64,000 nucleotides of DNA from Palsa-1315 sp965232965. GTDB taxonomy: Bacteria; Nitrospirota; Nitrospiria; Nitrospirales; Nitrospiraceae. This document shows positions 60,507-64,000 of the stretch, one piece after another (the first letter of the stretch is position 1; every line of letters begins with the position of its first letter). Location: the NCBI GenBank assembly GCA_965232965.1, contig CBDDRB010000033.1, forward strand, positions 186,001-250,000, given 5' to 3'. Under the pieces are notes generated by a model. That model made no database searches. It had not been told where the DNA came from and saw only the letters and a program-made list of their open reading frames with translations. Position numbers and translations under genes: made by a program.

Positions 60507-61172
60507 ATGTTCACACCACAACGACGACCGACACAGAGTCACACCACGAGCGAAGCAGCGAGTCACGCCGCCGCGCAACACGAGTCTTTGGCGATCCACC
60601 AAAGACGAGCCATATTCCTTCTCCAAGAACTGGCGCTCTACAACTGGAGCGTCGAGTACCCCAGGTGGTCCAACGACGAGTTAGTTGCCCGCCATCTACT
60701 AGCAATCATCGCCAACGTGAAACATCCGTTGACACGTCGAGAGATCGCCTCTCGTACACACTTTTCGAATTGCGCCATCACAGGCGCACTGTGCGTCCTG
60801 CTGCACCACGACTTCCTGACCCAGTCGACACCAGAGCCAGCCGATGGCGAACCGGTCTTGAGCTTGACCCCGCGCGGACGGAAAGAGTTCGAGCGCCTCT
60901 GGAGCTGGCCACAGTTCTTGTTGGCCTTCATCCCGCAAAGTTCCCCGGCGGCCCTCGCGGACCTGATTGCCGTGCTCACAAGACACTGGCACCTGATTTC
61001 CTCCAAGGGCACGATGCCCAGTTGGAAGATCTGCGTGAACTGCACGTACTTCACAGCCTTCCGGCAGCCAACCGACACCACAACGCCGCATCATTGTGCC
61101 GTCGTATTGGGTCTAGGCGACTCGGACTACATCCGAAAACTCTCTACCACCCTGATCCCTTCTCCCAAGTAA
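60507..61172 (+). CDS. Winged-helix (MarR-like) protein
   Basis: The product is 221 residues from the ATG at 60507; a TTG at 60477 is possible. The winged helix is HPLTRREIASRTHFSNCAIT, GALCVLLHHDFLTQS and VLSLTPRGRKEFERLW, as in MarR/PadR-type regulators. The C-terminus has a Cys/His set (KICVNCTYFTAF, TTPHHCAVV) that could bind zinc. It lies 145 bases after the ParB-like gene. Confidence 0.6.
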   Translation: MFTPQRRPTQSHTTSEAASHAAAQHESLAIHQRRAIFLLQELALYNWSVEYPRWSNDELVARHLLAIIANVKHPLTRREIASRTHFSNCAITGALCVLLHHDFLTQSTPEPADGEPVLSLTPRGRKEFERLWSWPQFLLAFIPQSSPAALADLIAVLTRHWHLISSKGTMPSWKICVNCTYFTAFRQPTDTTTPHHCAVVLGLGDSDYIRKLSTTLIPSPK

Positions 61173-61208
61173 TAGTTTTCTCACATCAGTCCCTGAAGAG
61201 TGACCCAC

Positions 61209-63335
61209 ATGGAGGCCGTCGTGTTTCGTGCGACTACGCTCAAAGATGATTTATTTTCAGTTGAACAAGATCCCTCGCTCCTCCCTACACGGAAAGGGCA
61301 ACCCATTGCGCCTCCCGAAGAGGGCCGTCCAGTGCCGGCGTGGCTGCATCAATGGCCCCAGGTCCCAGCACGGTCCCATGAGACCGTGCGCGAACTATCG
61401 TCTCTCTCATTTAGTACGCCCTCAAGCGTCGCACTATCGGCACAGCTGAATCCCCAACAACAAGAAGTCGTGCTGGCCCCTCCGGCCCCTACGTTGGTGC
61501 TGGCAGGAGCCGGCAGCGGGAAAACCCATACCTTGATCCATCGTGTGGCCGAACTCGTGAATCAAGGCGTCCCGCCGGAACAGATCCTTCTGATTACCTT
61601 CACCCGAAAAGCCGCTGACGAAATGATCCATCGGACGCAAGTCCTCCTGAACCAATCACCGCTCAAGATCCAAGGCGGGACCTTCCACGCAATGGGCCTC
61701 ACCTTGCTCAAGATCTATGGCGCAGCGATTGGGCTTCACAACAAATTCAGCATTATGGATGAAGACGACGCCACTGGATTGGTTCACATTCTGGCAAGCA
61801 AACGAGGCTTTACGTCTCGCACCGGCTTTCCGAAAAAGCAGCAACTGGTGGCCGTGTGTAGTCGCGCCGCCAACATGTTGCGACCGATTCCCGACGTCGT
61901 CGCCACGTATTTCCCTTGGCTCGAGGAACACACTCCTCAACTCGTCGCGCTGTACAGAGTCTACACGGATACGAAATGGCAACAGCATCGGCTGGACTAC
62001 GACGATCTTCTCCTGCTGCTCTACAAACTGCTGTGCATCGATGCCCCTACGCGTCTCCGACTCGCGCGCCACTACAAAGCGATTCTCGTCGACGAATACC
62101 AAGATTCGACGCAGTTACAGGCCATGATCGTCGAACTCTTGGCGTCCGAACATCAGAACGTGATGGTGGTAGGAGATGACGCCCAAGCGATTTACGGATT
62201 CCGCGGTTCGATGATCGACAGTATGCGGGGCTTTCTCAAGTCCTTCCCCCAAGCCCACATCTTCCGCTTAGAGCAAAACTATCGAAGCACCAAGCAGATT
62301 CTCAACATCGCTAACCACATCTTGGAGGACGCCAAGGGACTCATCCCCAAGAAGCTCTTTACCTCGAAAGAAGACGGATCGCAGCCTGAACTCGTGACTT
62401 GCGAATCGGAACTCGCGCAAAGCCAATTCATCGCGACTCGCATTCTTGAACTCATGAATCAAGGAGTATCGATCAAAGACATGGCCGTCCTCTTCCGCTC
62501 CTCCTCTCACTCATTTGAACTGGAAGCCTGTCTCACCAAGCACCGGCTCCACTTCGTCAAATACGGAGGGCTTCAGCTCACAGAGACTGCCCACGTCAAA
62601 GATGTGCTGGCCTACCTCCGTGTGGCCGACAATCCGCTCGATGCCGGAGCCTGGCACCGCCTGTTGCTACTCATCGACCGCGTTGGAGCCAAGTTCGCCC
62701 AACGTCTCATTGAGTCCATGGAGGCTCACCCGCACCCGCTGGATGTGCTCGAACAGACCGAAGGGAAACAACAGCGAGCCCTCACCAACCTCGCGGCCGT
62801 GATCCGGTCCGTCCAAGACGAAACCATCCCGCTGATGGACCGAATGCATCTGGTCCTTCACCACTACGAACCGTTGTTACACCGTGACTACGGCACCGAC
62901 GCCGAGCATCGGATGGACGATCTCAAGAAACTGGCGGAACTGGCCGGACACAACCCCTCGCTCGAAGTCTTTCTTCAAGACATCACGTTAGACCCCAATC
63001 AGAGCAAAGATGGGAGCCGGGACCAGAAGGACGTCCACCTCACCCTCTCCACCATCCACAGCGCGAAGGGACTGGAGTGGAAAGTGGTCTTTGTCATCTG
63101 GCTCTTGGACGGACAATTTCCCCCGGTTCGAAGCTGGTACGACGAACCCGTCCTGGAAGAAGAACGGCGCTTGTTCTATGTCGCGGTCACGCGGGCGAAA
63201 GATCAGCTGACGATGTTGTATCCCGTCGAGCACTACCACCACGGCGCTCAGCAAATCCTCACTCAACCGTGCCGATTCATCCGCAGCATCCCACAGCCCG
63301 CCCTCACCGCACTCCACGCCGCGGAGGTGCGATGA
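61209..63335 (+). CDS. UvrD/Rep-family superfamily 1 helicase
   Basis: The product is 708 residues from the ATG at 61209 (a GTG at 61200 is possible). Helicase motifs are in order: Q-motif LNPQQQEVVLAPPAPTLVLA, motif I GAGSGKTHTLIHR, motif Ia ITFTRKAADEM, motif II ILVDEYQDSTQLQ, motif III VVGDDAQAIYGFRGS, motif IV LEQNYRSTKQIL, motif V STIHSAKGLEWKVVFV and motif VI ERRLFYVAVTRAKDQL. It is a 3'-5' DNA translocase. The N-terminal ~80 residues are extra. On a plasmid it may unwind DNA for replication or transfer. Confidence 0.95.
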   Translation: MEAVVFRATTLKDDLFSVEQDPSLLPTRKGQPIAPPEEGRPVPAWLHQWPQVPARSHETVRELSSLSFSTPSSVALSAQLNPQQQEVVLAPPAPTLVLAGAGSGKTHTLIHRVAELVNQGVPPEQILLITFTRKAADEMIHRTQVLLNQSPLKIQGGTFHAMGLTLLKIYGAAIGLHNKFSIMDEDDATGLVHILASKRGFTSRTGFPKKQQLVAVCSRAANMLRPIPDVVATYFPWLEEHTPQLVALYRVYTDTKWQQHRLDYDDLLLLLYKLLCIDAPTRLRLARHYKAILVDEYQDSTQLQAMIVELLASEHQNVMVVGDDAQAIYGFRGSMIDSMRGFLKSFPQAHIFRLEQNYRSTKQILNIANHILEDAKGLIPKKLFTSKEDGSQPELVTCESELAQSQFIATRILELMNQGVSIKDMAVLFRSSSHSFELEACLTKHRLHFVKYGGLQLTETAHVKDVLAYLRVADNPLDAGAWHRLLLLIDRVGAKFAQRLIESMEAHPHPLDVLEQTEGKQQRALTNLAAVIRSVQDETIPLMDRMHLVLHHYEPLLHRDYGTDAEHRMDDLKKLAELAGHNPSLEVFLQDITLDPNQSKDGSRDQKDVHLTLSTIHSAKGLEWKVVFVIWLLDGQFPPVRSWYDEPVLEEERRLFYVAVTRAKDQLTMLYPVEHYHHGAQQILTQPCRFIRSIPQPALTALHAAEVR

Positions 63336-63916
63336 CCACCGCCATGACCTTTCGCTTTCGTTTCACCGCCACAAGTTTCCATAACGACCGGCTGTTTGTC
63401 GCTCGCGTCACATGGGACCCGAGCAAGAAATCGTTGAACCGGGACTTCTTTCCATTGGACACCACGCCGACCGGGCGCTTTTATGCCCACAACGAGTGTG
63501 CTTTTACCGCCAATGTCGGTGAGATTATTGAAACGAGCCGCGGCCGAAGTAAGACACGGGAGTTTCGATCCTTCAATCTGGTCGCGCCGACAGGCTATCT
63601 CATCATGGTCTGCATGTGCGACGAGATGAATGACGTGATGCCCGTGATGAGCTATCTCGCCGGCGCAGGGACGATCGACCACATTGCGAAAGGACGATGG
63701 TCCTTTCACACCGTCACCAGTGAATGGAAAGGGGAACTTGTCACGCCGGGAGATACCATTCCCATCAATACAAATGGCACCCCGAAATCTTACAAGGAGC
63801 AGCTCCAAGCACGCATGCAGTCGCTCGAGAGTGAACTCTCACAGGTGTCGGCCTTGTTGAAAGATAATCACGGCGCGACGGTCAAACGCGGGCGGACGAA
63901 GCAAGGGAAGACCTAA
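63332..63916 (+). CDS. Hypothetical protein coupled to the helicase
   Basis: The product is 194 residues. The start at 63332 overlaps the helicase stop as ATGA. The main body is beta-rich (FRFRFTATSFHNDRLFVARV, then GRFYAHNECAFTANVGEIIE). A C-terminal coiled coil (YKEQLQARMQSLESELSQVS) leads to a basic end (KRGRTKQGK). No family was recognised. It is likely a helicase partner. Confidence 0.6.
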   Translation: MTTAMTFRFRFTATSFHNDRLFVARVTWDPSKKSLNRDFFPLDTTPTGRFYAHNECAFTANVGEIIETSRGRSKTREFRSFNLVAPTGYLIMVCMCDEMNDVMPVMSYLAGAGTIDHIAKGRWSFHTVTSEWKGELVTPGDTIPINTNGTPKSYKEQLQARMQSLESELSQVSALLKDNHGATVKRGRTKQGKT

Positions 63917-64000
63917 TGTTGTATCTCGAGATGAACGATTCTCGATCTGAGCACCCGCGAGATCCCACGGCCATCATTCGGCATAGCCAGCCCGGCGCCG
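63916..64000 (+). CDS. Start of a gene running off the right edge (partial)
   Basis: An ATG at 63916 overlaps the preceding TAA as TAATG. The frame is open to the window end, beginning MLYLEMNDSRSEHPRDPTAI. The coupling makes it plausible. No family can be named. Confidence 0.45.
   Translation, partial: MLYLEMNDSRSEHPRDPTAIIRHSQPGA

Noticed and set aside
60455..61249. 264-codon plus-strand frame overlapping the winged-helix gene
   Set aside because: The winged-helix frame has a recognisable domain; this one is Arg/His/Pro-rich without any motif.

Overview
The window looks like part of a large conjugative plasmid, or possibly an integrative conjugative element, from a Nitrospira-like (Nitrospirota) bacterium. 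The host guess is an inference. It rests on moderately GC-rich coding sequence, a DUF2934 protein, a one-domain PilZ protein and many small proteins of a type I associate with that phylum. There are no rRNA, tRNA or core housekeeping genes. Partition, mating-pore, DNA-processing and accessory metal-resistance genes dominate.

Layout. (1) 1-3.9 kb: a string of small plus-strand genes of mostly unknown function, a truncated response-regulator receiver and an RNase HI with an unusual N-terminus. Compact GC hairpins sit shortly before several of the genes. (2) 4.4-6.5 kb, minus strand: a membrane-anchored exonuclease VII-like protein, a decayed YdjM-like gene and a hypothetical gene. (3) 7.0-8.5 kb: a ParM-like actin, a small ParR-like partner and a clear terminator. 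(4) 9.1-16.3 kb: a heavy-metal island with a MerR regulator, a divergent CDF transporter and a CzcC-CzcB-CzcA type RND efflux system. An IS30-family element (16.5-17.5 kb) bounds it. (5) 17.7-26.1 kb, minus strand: a transfer-associated operon with a NusA-like protein, coiled-coil lipoprotein, YbjQ-like protein, TraN, lytic transglycosylase, NusG-like protein, HD-domain protein and two membrane proteins. (6) 26.2-32.0 kb: two related lipoproteins (the first cut by an in-frame stop), a metallo-beta-lactamase-fold hydrolase, and PilZ, MarR and DUF2934 proteins. (7) 32.5-52.5 kb, minus strand: an F-type type IV secretion operon: two tandem pilins, TraL, E, K, B, DsbC, TraV, TraC, an S26 peptidase, a TrbC-TraW fusion, TraU, TraF, TraH and TraG. 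(8) 53.1-64 kb: a Cas4/RecB-like nuclease, a recombination-directionality-factor-like protein, an XRE regulator and a plus-strand operon with a sigma-region-2-like protein, a ParB-like protein, a winged-helix protein and a UvrD/Rep helicase. Three matching operators lie before this operon.

The strongest candidate for something undescribed is that one transfer-associated operon encodes two transcription-elongation factor paralogues. One is NusG-like (NGN+KOW). The other is NusA-like (S1-KH-KH), without the RNA-polymerase-binding N-terminal domain and with a degenerate KH1 motif. Together they suggest a plasmid-encoded antitermination or host-silencing-evasion system for the long tra operons. 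No coupling protein (TraD/VirD4) and no certain relaxase were seen. They are either outside the window or, for the relaxase, possibly the HD-domain protein.
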